Assembly: GCA_937944855.1 (NCBI GenBank)
Contig: CALFAY010000013.1
Span: 1 to 64,000, forward strand
DNA: 64,000 nt
Direction of reading: 5' to 3'
Source: an uncultured Planctomycetota bacterium
GTDB lineage: Bacteria > Planctomycetota > Planctomycetia > Gemmatales > HRBIN36
In this document: positions 47,501-55,117 of the stretch, piece after piece
Layout of the letters: each line of letters starts with the position of its first letter
Position numbering within the stretch: position 1 is the first letter of the stretch
Made by a program: the position numbers and the translations under genes
Notes under the pieces: model-generated
The model's database searches: none
What the model was told of the DNA's origin: nothing
Seen by the model: only the letters and a program-made list of their open reading frames with translations

Positions 47501-50350
47501 CGAGCTGAGAGCGGGATTGAGGTCGGTCTCGTCGCCGATGGTGTACGGATTGCGATCGCTGTGCCTCCGGACGATGGTTCCGTCGCCGCGTTGAGCCACA
47601 TATTCGACGGTCGCTGTATTGGCACCCGGCTCGATGCGGATGCCAGTCCACCCCCCGGCCGAAGGATTGGAAGCGTTGCCGTCGCCGGTCACGTCGAAGA
47701 CCACGGCGCCGACCGGCCCAGCCCCGGCCGTGTCGTCCTCCGGTACCGTCAGAATCACGGGGGCATCGGGCTGGCCGAGAACCCGGAGCGTGCCGCCCAC
47801 CTGGAGTTGCCCTGTGTCTGGGTCCACGTCGATGCCGTCAAAACCTCCGGCCTGAATGGTTCCAGTCAAATTCTGAATCGGATCAATGACCATCTTGACG
47901 ACCAGGCTTTCACTGGCATCGACGAAGTAGAGGTTGTCGAGGCCCATGAGGTCGCCGTCACTGGCATTCTCGCGGATGACGATGCGGTGGATAGGTGCCT
48001 TACTGATGCGGCCGACGAACACCGGGCCGCCAGAGGTGGAAGGAAGCGGGATGGTTTCAAGCAGTTGACCTTGATCACCGTAAAACTCGATGGTTTCCGC
48101 CGCCGACGAGTTCGGATTGTTCACGACCCAGAAACCGACCGCCGAGACCATGTTCGGGAAGGTCAGGGTCATGCTGGAGTCGTCGGTGCTGGTGTCGGCC
48201 GTCGTGATGATATTGGTAGCGGAGATGGCACCGGCCCCGACGTTGAGCGTCTTGAGGGGGAACAGGCCGCCGACGGTGTTGGCGGTGAAGTTCACGCCAA
48301 AGTCGCGCCATTCGTCGCCGCGGAGATTGCCGGGCGACGGGGGAGCGACGCCGGGGACGGCCACGCCTCGGGATGTGGTCTCAAAGTTGATGAATCGGAA
48401 GAACAGGCCATTGTCACCGGGGAAGGCGGTGAACGGTCCCTGGTTGATCCCCTGACCCTGGAGCTGGGCAATGAAGTTGGTGAAGCCGGCGTTGCCAAGG
48501 CCTTGGCCCTGGAAGCGCCGCAGATAATCCCGCGCGTCACCCGAGGACGGGTTGGTGATGTCCACATAAGGAATCGCTTCGCGTCGGCTTTGGATTTGCC
48601 GAACATCCCCGGCGCCGACCACGATGTCGCCTATCACATGGGTGATGTCGGTGTCATCCAGGTAGCCGGTTCCGCCAATGGTCGTGGTGAATACGCCATT
48701 GATGGCGTTTCGTTCCAGCCGGTTGCGGCGGTAGTGAATGCCATAGCCGCCCAGTGGGTGATAAATCGTTCCGTAGGTAGAAGAGTGGCCGCGGATCGCC
48801 GCTCCCTGGTTGTCGTGGATCCAGTTGTCGATGACGGTGATCAACCCGTTGCCGTAGATGTCCACCGTGGGCAACGCGCCTATTGGAGTGTTGATACCGC
48901 GGTTGCGGGTGATCTCGGTGTTGGAGAGCCGGAATGTCTGGAGCGGGCCAAAAGGCCGCAGGTCCAAGCTCTGAATGGCAAGTGCGACCTGATCGCGGAA
49001 AAAGCCGGTGTCGTCGGGCACTTCACCGCCGCCATAGCGGATGATGCCGTAGTCGATGTTGCCGTGGCGGACGGTGAGTCCGCCCCAGTCGCCCGGCTGA
49101 GGCGTGCCCGGACCGTCGTTGTTGGTGTCGGCCGAGCCGTTGTTGTAAAACGGGGCCAGGATGCCCATGTCGTCGTCGGTCAAGGCGGTGAACAGGACCG
49201 GCTTCTCCGGGGTGCCATTGGCCTGGAACTGATTACTGCCAGTAACAGCGACGTCCTCGATGGCATTGTTCTGCACCTTGATGACCATGCCGGGTTCGAT
49301 GGTCAGATTGGCGTTGAGCTTGAGACGTTGGGTCAACACGTAGGGCGTGCCGATGTCATCCCAGGTGCTGTCCACGTCGTAATCGGGGATGACGGGAACA
49401 AAGGGGATGTTGACGAACAGGCCATTGATCGAGTTGTCGATGAACGTAAGCGGATGCGCAGCCCCTTGACCGGGACCGGCTCCTCCGCCCGCTCCGATGT
49501 CGGGACCAGTACCGGCGAGGGCCTTGAAGTGGACATCGAGGGCCTTGCCGCCGTGACGGAAGGTGGTGTCCCACACACGGACAGCCACAGCGTTGGTGCC
49601 GTCGTATTCCATGCGGATGCTGGCGAATTCAATGTTCTGGCCCGAAACCGAATCAAACAGCGTGGCTCCGGTGTAGCGGATGTCGGCGAAGCCGAAGAAC
49701 GACCCGCTTGCTTGGGTCGGACCTTGTGGGACGGCCCCCCCGCGGAAGCGGATGCCGCCCCAGTCGAGGCGTTGCGGCTGGCTGATGTTGCCGTCGCCGT
49801 TGGTGTCGCCGCCGGCGGCGTCGTCTTGCAAGGAGGTGAAAATGACCGGAGCGACCGCCGAGCCTTCCACCCGAAGGGTGGCGTTGTTACTGACGTCGAT
49901 GAAGTTATTCGCCAGCTTGACAATGACCGGAGCCGGAGACCCAACGGGAGCCTGGAGCAGCGTCTGGGCCCGGAAAATGAGGCGGTCATTGGGAGCGATG
50001 ACTAGGTTGCCGTCCTGGATGCCATCGCCGTTGCGGTCGCCATCGCGGGTCCAGACGTACACGTGCTGCGGATTGCCGGACGAATTCCCGTACACGATGA
50101 TGTCGTCCGATCCGGGATTGAGCGTGGCTGCCCGGATGGCATCCTGAAGATGCTTAAAGGGATTGGCCAAGGTGCCGGTGCCGATGTTCGGATTGGTTAC
50201 ATCCACGAAGAAGGTAGCGGGAACAACGCGATCCTCCAAGGGTTCGACGCTAGGTCGTCGGCGAACCTTCCTCTTCGACCCATCAGCCGGGGATCGGTTC
50301 TTTCGCTTTTCACGAAACGATTCGGGAAGAATGGACCAGGGCAGAAACAT
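41564..50350 (-). CDS. Giant surface protein: LEDR motif, beta-helix, SdrD B domains, zincin motif
   Basis: The start is ATG 50350, with AAGGAG seven bases upstream, giving 2928 aa. Residues 30-47 carry the basic run and the LEDR motif (SVEPLEDRVVPATF) typical of large planctomycete exported proteins. Residues about 45-1500 hold right-handed beta-helix-like repeats. Six SdrD-type B domains (SIGDLVWNDxNGDG...) begin near residues 1657, 1773, 1883, 1993, 2105 and 2220; their D-x-N-x-D loops suggest calcium binding. Three repeats of a YFRGSxFGLSxxxExVDA unit follow (about 2330-2590). Then comes H2779-E2780-L-G-H2783-T-L-G-L-H2788-D2789, an HExxHxxGxxD-type zinc metalloprotease motif with a nearby Met (SAMFE). 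The tail is basic. Probably a secreted adhesin with protease activity; substrate unknown. Confidence 0.85.
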   Translation of the reverse strand: MFLPWSILPESFREKRKNRSPADGSKRKVRRRPSVEPLEDRVVPATFFVDVTNPNIGTGTLANPFKHLQDAIRAATLNPGSDDIIVYGNSSGNPQHVYVWTRDGDRNGDGIQDGNLVIAPNDRLIFRAQTLLQAPVGSPAPVIVKLANNFIDVSNNATLRVEGSAVAPVIFTSLQDDAAGGDTNGDGNISQPQRLDWGGIRFRGGAVPQGPTQASGSFFGFADIRYTGATLFDSVSGQNIEFASIRMEYDGTNAVAVRVWDTTFRHGGKALDVHFKALAGTGPDIGAGGGAGPGQGAAHPLTFIDNSINGLFVNIPFVPVIPDYDVDSTWDDIGTPYVLTQRLKLNANLTIEPGMVIKVQNNAIEDVAVTGSNQFQANGTPEKPVLFTALTDDDMGILAPFYNNGSADTNNDGPGTPQPGDWGGLTVRHGNIDYGIIRYGGGEVPDDTGFFRDQVALAIQSLDLRPFGPLQTFRLSNTEITRNRGINTPIGALPTVDIYGNGLITVIDNWIHDNQGAAIRGHSSTYGTIYHPLGGYGIHYRRNRLERNAINGVFTTTIGGTGYLDDTDITHVIGDIVVGAGDVRQIQSRREAIPYVDITNPSSGDARDYLRRFQGQGLGNAGFTNFIAQLQGQGINQGPFTAFPGDNGLFFRFINFETTSRGVAVPGVAPPSPGNLRGDEWRDFGVNFTANTVGGLFPLKTLNVGAGAISATNIITTADTSTDDSSMTLTFPNMVSAVGFWVVNNPNSSAAETIEFYGDQGQLLETIPLPSTSGGPVFVGRISKAPIHRIVIRENASDGDLMGLDNLYFVDASESLVVKMVIDPIQNLTGTIQAGGFDGIDVDPDTGQLQVGGTLRVLGQPDAPVILTVPEDDTAGAGPVGAVVFDVTGDGNASNPSAGGWTGIRIEPGANTATVEYVAQRGDGTIVRRHSDRNPYTIGDETDLNPALSSIPDTLTRRLDGVSPPLQNVQDGTLIEHAHIRYATVGIDSINYPAGKLVIEGQEVETNDNEASANIVLPYYLTDHMATRYGARSFRLDDNNYDLDFFRLINTRDLATGNPNTTDPIPIHVDIDRTGVIPNPPRQYNIFVFNAFNQLVYLNGPNFGNPTNFLGPILEMPGDVTADFANDPLADWDAEYVVITPVGVVPRVLVPDTIGGRLAQGQTFVREEIPGGEGFLVRFADQNGFIDTPEFSDFMSLPGGSYFGNEGYEVEFRLPLRNSANTDVHFGQAADAIRLTGDPVTIIENGVPVQYFPTGGMVYRNNLITNSATAGIRLRDHTVDIPFVGQTLVTQSGRYFYPNRDVDTGTGSQRTNPNNYLPGANVYNNVIANNAGHGIQLVENNPLNPAIPAATGYHQIINNTIHNNAGNGIDLITKGGPNVLNNIITKNNIGVRVQDLGYPGATTVVNYNLFHQNSVNIQGPTNGANNLLNLDPLYVDPDRLDLRVYARPSASGTSPAVDAALSNLADRLFAMRHPDVPTRAPNDDFRNRRRNDNPVRSNTGAGQFPFYDIGAYETNEEPLRVLSLSLFTANGIVPGPVSGFTVQFAGRVDPTTVNSQTVRVRLGTVNQPIGTISNSYDPVRDIHTFTFTFTNPLGAGNYTILMDGTSTSATDPAIRDIAGQLLDGEFPPPATAPNFSFPSGNNVPGGDFNYAFTVVVSSIGDLVWNDVNGDGIKQAAEPGLSNVTVQLRTPGPDGIPGTADDVLIASTVTNASGNYGFTNLTPGIYIVDVLNSTLPPNFANTNPPRPKIVNLGVGEARMDVDFGFRLDLQNASIGDLVWNDLNGDGIRQPGEPGIGGVRIDLVGSGPDLTLGTADDVTFPPQFTNAVGAYNFINLPAWTYRVTVDITSPPLAGFGLTTGNNPLVVTLNPGQAFTAADFGFVLKNSSIGDLVWDDLNGNGVFDSGEPGIPSVTVFIDLNNNGTLDTGEPAATTDATGNYTIPSLAPGTYRVRVDFSTLPPGYVPTTTHPLTVNLGPNDNRTDVDFGFRLDPQNAQLGGLVFSDVFGNGVFDGPDTGLTGINILLTWAGLDGIFGTADDQNFGPYTTGAGGSWTSPASLPSGTYRVLVQNPPAGHVQTTPGGNPQTVTLGISQVKTDVDFGFQQRQASIGDRVWHDLDLDGNQDPGEPGLNGVFVRLRYAGPDGILDTSDDVLFGPITTSGDGNYTFAGLGAGLYRVTVDPNSPPLAGKGPTTPNPLLISLAGGSPGDSVTNADFGWVSANGAIGDRVFNDLSGDGVQQAGEIGIAGVRVFLDLNNNGIFDVGTDVERITNAFGFYQFTGLLAGTYRVIVDTSTLPGGTTPTIPNPPDVTVTLATDEVRSNVDFGFLLPPGTPGGVFYLTLKGGNTLTNSDGSRLNVTDTDIVRLVVATDGSWTYSLYFRGSDFGLSPGTESIDAFTFLPDGDILLSIKGAFSVKRTYTAPKQGSGSKITGNGEDILRFRPTGADANGRITAGSYLDASGTSTGLFFRGSRFGLSGSAENVDALGALADGRILISTKGVATVPGLANVQPQDIMAFNPANGTWSLYFRGSNAFLSGSAENVTAIALSDPAAALPTVYLSTNGNFAVPGLSGQRRDIFGFVPSSLGPSTSGTYLPSLTLQGGSYGMMTTMAITGMWLGVAPGSFPVHALGHATLPESNVGNLRWFEADGQINVWIDFSGGLLSGADAERIRDALTYLSTVSIASGGPSLVEVTDASLADVRITMQPGSTLGGPGSGVLATTQLAYDFRPSGTLANGEPFRRLLGHEFGRMSEITLVHGWNWYVGADSSGIAADQYDLQSVVLHELGHTLGLHDNAVDSTSAMFESLASGQIRRSLGNSDLAAVSSLYAEGAVLGGSTPPSGSANFPGSEDGDALVYTMVNGPAVPVAPVSGGQGVPQRGKEAKKQAATAKLQDRRDRETVDILFGSGNAGIGQSSKLKKVKLDESFWKELVA
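43400..45400 (-). repeat. Tandem SdrD-type B-domain repeats
   Basis: Six coding units of about 110 residues (330 bp) repeat along this part of the giant gene. Each starts with a [SAQ]IGDLVWxD-like segment and has a D-x-[ND]-x-[DN]-G loop. The fourth unit begins QLGGLVFSDVFGNGVFD and is the most divergent. Similar DNA in adjacent units makes this a likely site of recombination and copy-number change. Confidence 0.8.
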
Positions 50351-50667
50351 GAACGAACTCCTTGGAGCGTTAATACCGTCACCTTGCGAAGGCCATCGTA
50401 GCGGAGGCCGTTCTGGGGCCACAAGATAGCCTGGTTCCCCTCAACCTTGCGGATGCCGTCCACTTTGCCGATGGCATCGGATGGGCGGATTGTGCATGTG
50501 CTTTTAGGACGATAAACCCCGTAAACCGGTTCCGGTTCCTGAGAGGGCGGGCGGGGCGCTGCCCAGCTGTCCAAGCCAAAACCAGCGGGCAACGCCCACG
50601 ACCCATCAAAGGCCTCCCCTCTTCCAGACTCCAGCCGATGCACACAGGCATTTCGTCCAGACAATTC
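50351..50667. other. 317-bp non-coding stretch upstream of the giant gene
   Basis: The gap between the ECF-fusion stop and the giant-protein start holds no gene I can support. Toward its 3' end on the minus strand two near-identical segments, GGCATCCGCAAGGT and GGCCTTCGCAAGGT (about 70 bp apart), recall an in-frame duplicated peptide; I read them as a possible remnant or a regulatory region, without a convincing promoter. Confidence 0.4.
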
Positions 50668-52737
50668 TTACTTGCTTTCCTGCTTTCTCAGGGCTTTTAG
50701 CAGCCTCTGCAAATCCTGCGAGAGGCTTTCCTGTTCCGTCTGGATCAGGTAGTCCCGAGCTAGCGATTCCGGATCGTTTAACGATTGGGCGTAGGTTGCT
50801 TTGATCGCGGAAGGTTCCATGTCCCGCATCTTGCGATGCAACAGAAGAAACGCCACTGCTCCACCCCCGGCGTTTGGCTGCTGTTGGGGGTCAATCATGA
50901 TGATCGGGGTGGAACCGGATGCCTCGGGAACCTGCTGTCTCCCCTTTGCCCACGAGGCCAGATCAAGCTGCATCCGTTCCAGCCTCCGCCGAGCCACTTC
51001 TGGATAGCGATCGCGGCAGAATTCGTAGGCCAGGATCTCCGCCATGGCGCTGCGTACACTGAGCACTTGCGGTGAAGGCGCGCTCAAGGCGTCCGGAGTC
51101 AGCGACGCCATCGCCCAGCGATGCAGCACCAGCCACTGGGCCGTCTCTGCCGGTTGCTCCAGACCCTCCTTGCCGAGACTGCCAGCAGGAGCAAGCAGTT
51201 GTAACCTCCCGGCCGAAGCAGGGGCCGCTTGCCCGGTTTCCAAGAGCACCAGACGACACGGCCTTCGCAAATCCAACCCGGCAAACTCTCGGGCGAAGCG
51301 GAGCATGGCTTCCAGATCGTCCAGAGCCTGTTGGCCCTCCCGGACCCGACCTGGGCTAAAAACCACTTCCAGGTCGCCGCGTTGGCGGCTGAGCATGGCA
51401 GCGCTGGTCGCTGATTTGGTCGGAGACGGAATCGGCCCGGTCAACCTCACCGTTTCGCCACGGGCCCCGACCAGCTGGAAGCAGGGCTGCAACTGCGGGG
51501 AAACGGCCAACGTTAAGCCGTCGAGCATTTCCCGGCGTAAGGGAAACTGAAGCATGCCGTCGTCATCGGCTCGAAGCGTCTCCTCGCCTGTTCGCCAGCG
51601 GAACAGGACGACGGCTCCTGCAGCCGGTTGACCGTCGCTTCGAGTCAATCCCGTCCGTATCCACAGGGGACCTCCCATGCCTCGTTCCAGCGCTTCCACC
51701 AGGCCCGGAGCGAATCCTGCTGGTCCGGCCAGTTCGGCCAGCACATCGACTTCGACGAGTCGATCCGTCCCGAGGTTTTGCTGCTCGGGCAGGCGAGACG
51801 TCCGGGCTTCCTGGTCCCTCTGAACCGAGGCCTGCTGAAGACTTGGGTCGTCGGGGCTTCCTGTGCCCAATCCGAGGAAAACGGCCAGACCCGTCAGACC
51901 AACCAGGCCGGTCGAGGCGGCGGCCATGAGCGGGACTTTAAACTGATCCCAAAACAGCCCGCGGAGGGCGTGCTGGGCCAGGGCCGCCGTGGCAGCCGAG
52001 ACGCCAGCCACCGCCCCCTGGCTCTTGGCGAACAGCACCCCGGCTCGAACCGTGGCTTCGAGTAATGCGGGCGGAATCGCAGCACCGGCGGATTCCGTCA
52101 AAGTATGGGTCAGAGACACCGCGGTAACGGCCGCGAATCCGCGCCGGGCCAGGCGATGGCGAAGCATGTCGCGTCCGCGGAAAAGTCGTCCGCGGACCAT
52201 TCCCTGAGTCCAGCCCAGCTCCCGGGCCGCCTCTTCGTTGGACTTGCCTTCCAGGTAGCACAGCACCAGGGGAGCACGATACTTTTCCGGGAGGTTGCGG
52301 AGTTCCTGGTCGAGGATCTCCTCCAGGTCCGTCTGCTCCCGCGGCAATTCCCTTTCTGGTTGGCGCATAGCCATCACTCGCCTTTCCAGCGCACTTCGCC
52401 GGTAGGCACTGGTGCGGGCCTTTCCCGCCACGCGGAGAGCGACCCCGTGCAACCAGCTGGCCACCGACTCCTGCTTGCGAATCGAGCCGGCCTTACGAGC
52501 CAGCACCAGGAACGTGGCTTGGAAGGCGTCCTCCGCCTGATGTGCATCCCGCAATATCCGACGGCAGACACCCAAGACCATGGGGCCGTGACGACGTACC
52601 AAAGCCGCAAACGCTGATTCTTCCTGACTGGCCGCGAAGCGTTGCAGCAGTTGATGGTCTGCGAGTTCCTCCACACCGGGCGTACCGACCGCCTGGCGGA
52701 TCTGCTGCAAAACGGTTTCCAGCTTCTTCTCGGCCAT
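50668..52737 (-). CDS. ECF sigma factor with long C-terminal extension
   Basis: A 689-aa fusion typical of planctomycetes. ATG 52737 (MAEKKLETVLQQI) is preferred over an ORF start 27 codons upstream. Sigma region 2 (VRRHGPMVLGVCRRILRDAHQAEDAFQ, then SVASWLHGVALRVA) and region 4 (LPEKYRAPLVLCYLEGKSNEEAARELG, then RGRLFRGRDMLR) fill the first 190 residues. A predicted membrane helix (MAAASTGLVGLTGLAVFLGLG, near residue 290) follows, and then about 380 residues of unrecognised domain that should lie outside the membrane. The fusion implies direct signalling from envelope to transcription without a separate anti-sigma. It lies 143 bp after the repeat-protein gene and just upstream of the giant surface-protein gene, which it might control. 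Confidence 0.85.
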   Translation of the reverse strand: MAEKKLETVLQQIRQAVGTPGVEELADHQLLQRFAASQEESAFAALVRRHGPMVLGVCRRILRDAHQAEDAFQATFLVLARKAGSIRKQESVASWLHGVALRVAGKARTSAYRRSALERRVMAMRQPERELPREQTDLEEILDQELRNLPEKYRAPLVLCYLEGKSNEEAARELGWTQGMVRGRLFRGRDMLRHRLARRGFAAVTAVSLTHTLTESAGAAIPPALLEATVRAGVLFAKSQGAVAGVSAATAALAQHALRGLFWDQFKVPLMAAASTGLVGLTGLAVFLGLGTGSPDDPSLQQASVQRDQEARTSRLPEQQNLGTDRLVEVDVLAELAGPAGFAPGLVEALERGMGGPLWIRTGLTRSDGQPAAGAVVLFRWRTGEETLRADDDGMLQFPLRREMLDGLTLAVSPQLQPCFQLVGARGETVRLTGPIPSPTKSATSAAMLSRQRGDLEVVFSPGRVREGQQALDDLEAMLRFAREFAGLDLRRPCRLVLLETGQAAPASAGRLQLLAPAGSLGKEGLEQPAETAQWLVLHRWAMASLTPDALSAPSPQVLSVRSAMAEILAYEFCRDRYPEVARRRLERMQLDLASWAKGRQQVPEASGSTPIIMIDPQQQPNAGGGAVAFLLLHRKMRDMEPSAIKATYAQSLNDPESLARDYLIQTEQESLSQDLQRLLKALRKQESK

Positions 52738-52880
52738 CCGCGCGTTCCCTACCTCACGCCGCGGCACCCTGTAGGAATAGTGCCCACTGACCCGGCGGTG
52801 CGCACAAATTTCGTTCACTGCCGCGGCTTGGCTGTATGAACTGGTCCTCGGACAGAATTCACTTTTTCCAAGCCGGTGTT

Positions 52881-53837
52881 TTACGGGTCCGGCTTCTGAT
52901 AGACTGGCCGCCCTTCCGTGTCGTAAAGGGCAAAATTAGGACCGTTTTCCTCTACGATCAGCCGCACTCGGGGTTCCCCGATCTCGTCCAACAGTCCGAT
53001 CAGCGGCATGTTCCGCTGCACGACCACCTTTAACCTCTGTTGATTGTTGTCATCCCAGACTGCGAATCCAGAGGCTTCCCGGTCCACCGACATAGCGGCC
53101 CGCGGTTTACCTGATTCATCGGCGAAGGTCAGCCCCGGTCCGCTTCGGTCCAGCACGAATTCCGCCCGCAGCCGACCCTGGGCATCCCGAAACAGCAGAG
53201 CCGGCTCACCCTTGCTGACCTGAACCTGGGCGCGCTGCGTACCCTCGGCGTCCGCAAGGTAAAGACCAGCTTCATTGCCCGCCACGCCAAGCCGTGCGCG
53301 AGGCTGCTCCTGGGCGTCCCGCACCGCCAGTTCGGCCAGTCCGCCGTTGACTTGGGCAAGGACACGGGCCTTCCCTTCCGAATCGTGAAGCATCATTCGC
53401 GGACCCTGGGTAACGATCTCCCAGGTCAGCCGAGATTTGCCTGCCTCGTCCAGCGCCGTGACGCCGACCCGGTCTTTGCTGACCGAGAAAGCCAAGCGGG
53501 GTTGCTCTTGCCCGTCCATCAGGCGGAAAGCGGGAGCGTCGTCTTCGACCAACCGCAGGTCCATCCGTCGCTTGCCCCGCTGGTCGAACAGCGTCAGACC
53601 CTCGGCTTCGAGAACGGCCCGCACCTGGTCATTGCCATCGCGGATCTGGAGAGCTTCCAGGGTCAGCCGGGTCGGCAACTCGGGCGGCGGTGGGACCGAC
53701 CCTGTGCAGCCATGCAACAGGACTCCAGCCAACAACAGCCCGGCCATGCCAAGTCCCCAGCGTAACCGGCGATTGCTGCGTTCCAAGGCAGCGACTCTGT
53801 CTGTCAATTCCTGCAACAAACGCTCCGAAGCGGACAT
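52881..53837 (-). CDS. Membrane-anchored protein of twelve 22-residue repeats
   Basis: ATG 53837 has AAGGAG seven bases upstream. The 318-aa protein has a short N-terminal coiled coil (LQELTDRVAALERSNRR), one membrane helix (about 27-43), and from about residue 57 to the end twelve tandem repeats of about 22 residues with consensus [GA]xxLxLxDxxGxxRxxLxVxxx. Each is a two-strand hairpin with an Asp-x-x-Gly turn, so the whole should form a long beta-solenoid or stack outside the membrane. A weak lipobox (LLHGC) is less likely than the membrane anchor. No named family. It lies between a NagA-like gene (84 bp before it) and an ECF-fusion gene. Confidence 0.75.
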   Translation of the reverse strand: MSASERLLQELTDRVAALERSNRRLRWGLGMAGLLLAGVLLHGCTGSVPPPPELPTRLTLEALQIRDGNDQVRAVLEAEGLTLFDQRGKRRMDLRLVEDDAPAFRLMDGQEQPRLAFSVSKDRVGVTALDEAGKSRLTWEIVTQGPRMMLHDSEGKARVLAQVNGGLAELAVRDAQEQPRARLGVAGNEAGLYLADAEGTQRAQVQVSKGEPALLFRDAQGRLRAEFVLDRSGPGLTFADESGKPRAAMSVDREASGFAVWDDNNQQRLKVVVQRNMPLIGLLDEIGEPRVRLIVEENGPNFALYDTEGRPVYQKPDP

Positions 53838-53920
53838 GATCGAACTCCTTCGAGATCGTCTCCCAAACCAGGGTCCGACGTTAACCGCCAACCAGGCGGA
53901 GCCGCCGGCGCGCTGGCCAG

Positions 53921-55117
53921 TCATCGAAGAACTGCCGTCCCCCGCCCGCCGCTGTCGGCACGGTAGGAATGGCCGTCTGCCAGCGTCTCGACAACGTGCG
54001 GCAACCCGTGCTCGTCTAGCCGAAACAGGATCAAGTCGGCCGGGGCGCCGGGCCGCAAGGCAGGCAGCGGCAACCCGAGCAATTCTCGCGGACGTATGGC
54101 GGCCATGTCGACGGCTTCAGCCAGGGTAGCCCCGCCGAGGCTCATGGCCGACCGAACGCAAGCATCCGTGAAGACCCAAGAACCGGCCAGATAGGGCGTC
54201 CCCGCCACGACGATCTTTCCTTCGGGCACGATCTCCAACTCCTGTTCCCAGAGCCGATATCGCCCCGGAGGCAGGCCCGCCAGAGGACTGGCGTCGCAAG
54301 TCAACAGCGTGCGGGACGGCGTCTTGCAGCGCAGCAGACACCGCAGAACCGACGCCGGAAGATGCTGTCCGTCGCTGATCAGGCTCGCCCACAGACGATC
54401 CTCGGCCGCTTGCTCCCAGATCGGATTGGCGTGCCGGTGCAGCATCGCCGAGCAGCCGTTGCCCAGGTGTGTGCTTAGTCTTGCCCCGGCTGACACCGCA
54501 TCCTGAATCTGCGAGGCGTTCGCCGCTGTATGGCCCAGGGCCACGATTACGCCCGACGCCGTTAGCTTTTCAATGAATGGGAGGGCGCCGTCCAGTTCCG
54601 GAGCCAGTGTCAGAAGCCGAATTCGCCCCTCCGCCGCTTCTTGCATTCGCTGAAACTCGTCCCAATCAGGATTCCGGACGTGCTGGCGGGGATGTGCTCC
54701 GCGCGGTCCATCCAACGGCGAGATGTACGGTCCTTCCAGATGAATGCCGGGCAGAGCGGTTTGCAGAGCCGGAACCCCGGCGACGGCCCGAACGATGCGC
54801 CGCAGGGCTGCCGTCAGGTGCTCTTCGCTGTCGGTGATCAGCGTCGGAAACAGTCCTGAGATGCCGTGCCGTCGGCAGACGGCGACGATTTCGGCGATGT
54901 CGTCGAGGCTGGCCTCCGGCGAGCCGAAGGACCTTCCCAGGGCACCGTTAATCTGCACGTCGAAGAATGCGGGAGCTACCCACGAATCCAGGACCGGGAG
55001 ACGCTGGTCCTCCAGTATTCCGCTCACCGAGACGATACGGCCTTCCGTCACGACCACAGCGACCGGCTCTCCCGTGTCGTAACGCAAGGCATGTATTGTG
55101 AAGGACTGCCCGCTCAC
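53921..55117 (-). CDS. nagA: N-acetylglucosamine-6-phosphate deacetylase-like amidohydrolase
   Basis: Removes acetyl from GlcNAc-6-phosphate. The GTG at 55117 is used: GTGA overlaps the stop of the kinase gene and GGGGGG lies upstream, giving 398 aa. Family motifs are visible: FFDVQINGALG, HLEGPYISP with metal ligand Glu, LGHTAAN, STHLGNG, SDGQH and LTCDASPLAG with the catalytic Asp. The usual TDA is CDA here. The product is cytoplasmic, for amino-sugar salvage or peptidoglycan recycling. Coupling to a kinase-like gene is unusual and suggests joint control. The symbol is by family only. Confidence 0.85.
   Translation of the reverse strand: MSGQSFTIHALRYDTGEPVAVVVTEGRIVSVSGILEDQRLPVLDSWVAPAFFDVQINGALGRSFGSPEASLDDIAEIVAVCRRHGISGLFPTLITDSEEHLTAALRRIVRAVAGVPALQTALPGIHLEGPYISPLDGPRGAHPRQHVRNPDWDEFQRMQEAAEGRIRLLTLAPELDGALPFIEKLTASGVIVALGHTAANASQIQDAVSAGARLSTHLGNGCSAMLHRHANPIWEQAAEDRLWASLISDGQHLPASVLRCLLRCKTPSRTLLTCDASPLAGLPPGRYRLWEQELEIVPEGKIVVAGTPYLAGSWVFTDACVRSAMSLGGATLAEAVDMAAIRPRELLGLPLPALRPGAPADLILFRLDEHGLPHVVETLADGHSYRADSGGRGTAVLR

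Noticed and set aside
43991-50005. Long plus-strand open frames (up to 904 codons) opposite the giant gene
   Set aside because: They lie fully antisense to the giant gene and arise from low stop-codon density in GC-rich repeats; no ribosome-binding site or domain supports them.
50197-50664. 155-codon minus-strand frame upstream of the giant gene
   Set aside because: It overlaps the real giant-gene start, which has its own AAGGAG; the frame has no domain.
53705-53715. Lipobox-like LLHGC in the repeat protein
   Set aside because: His at -2 is atypical and a coiled coil precedes the helix, so a membrane anchor is more likely.
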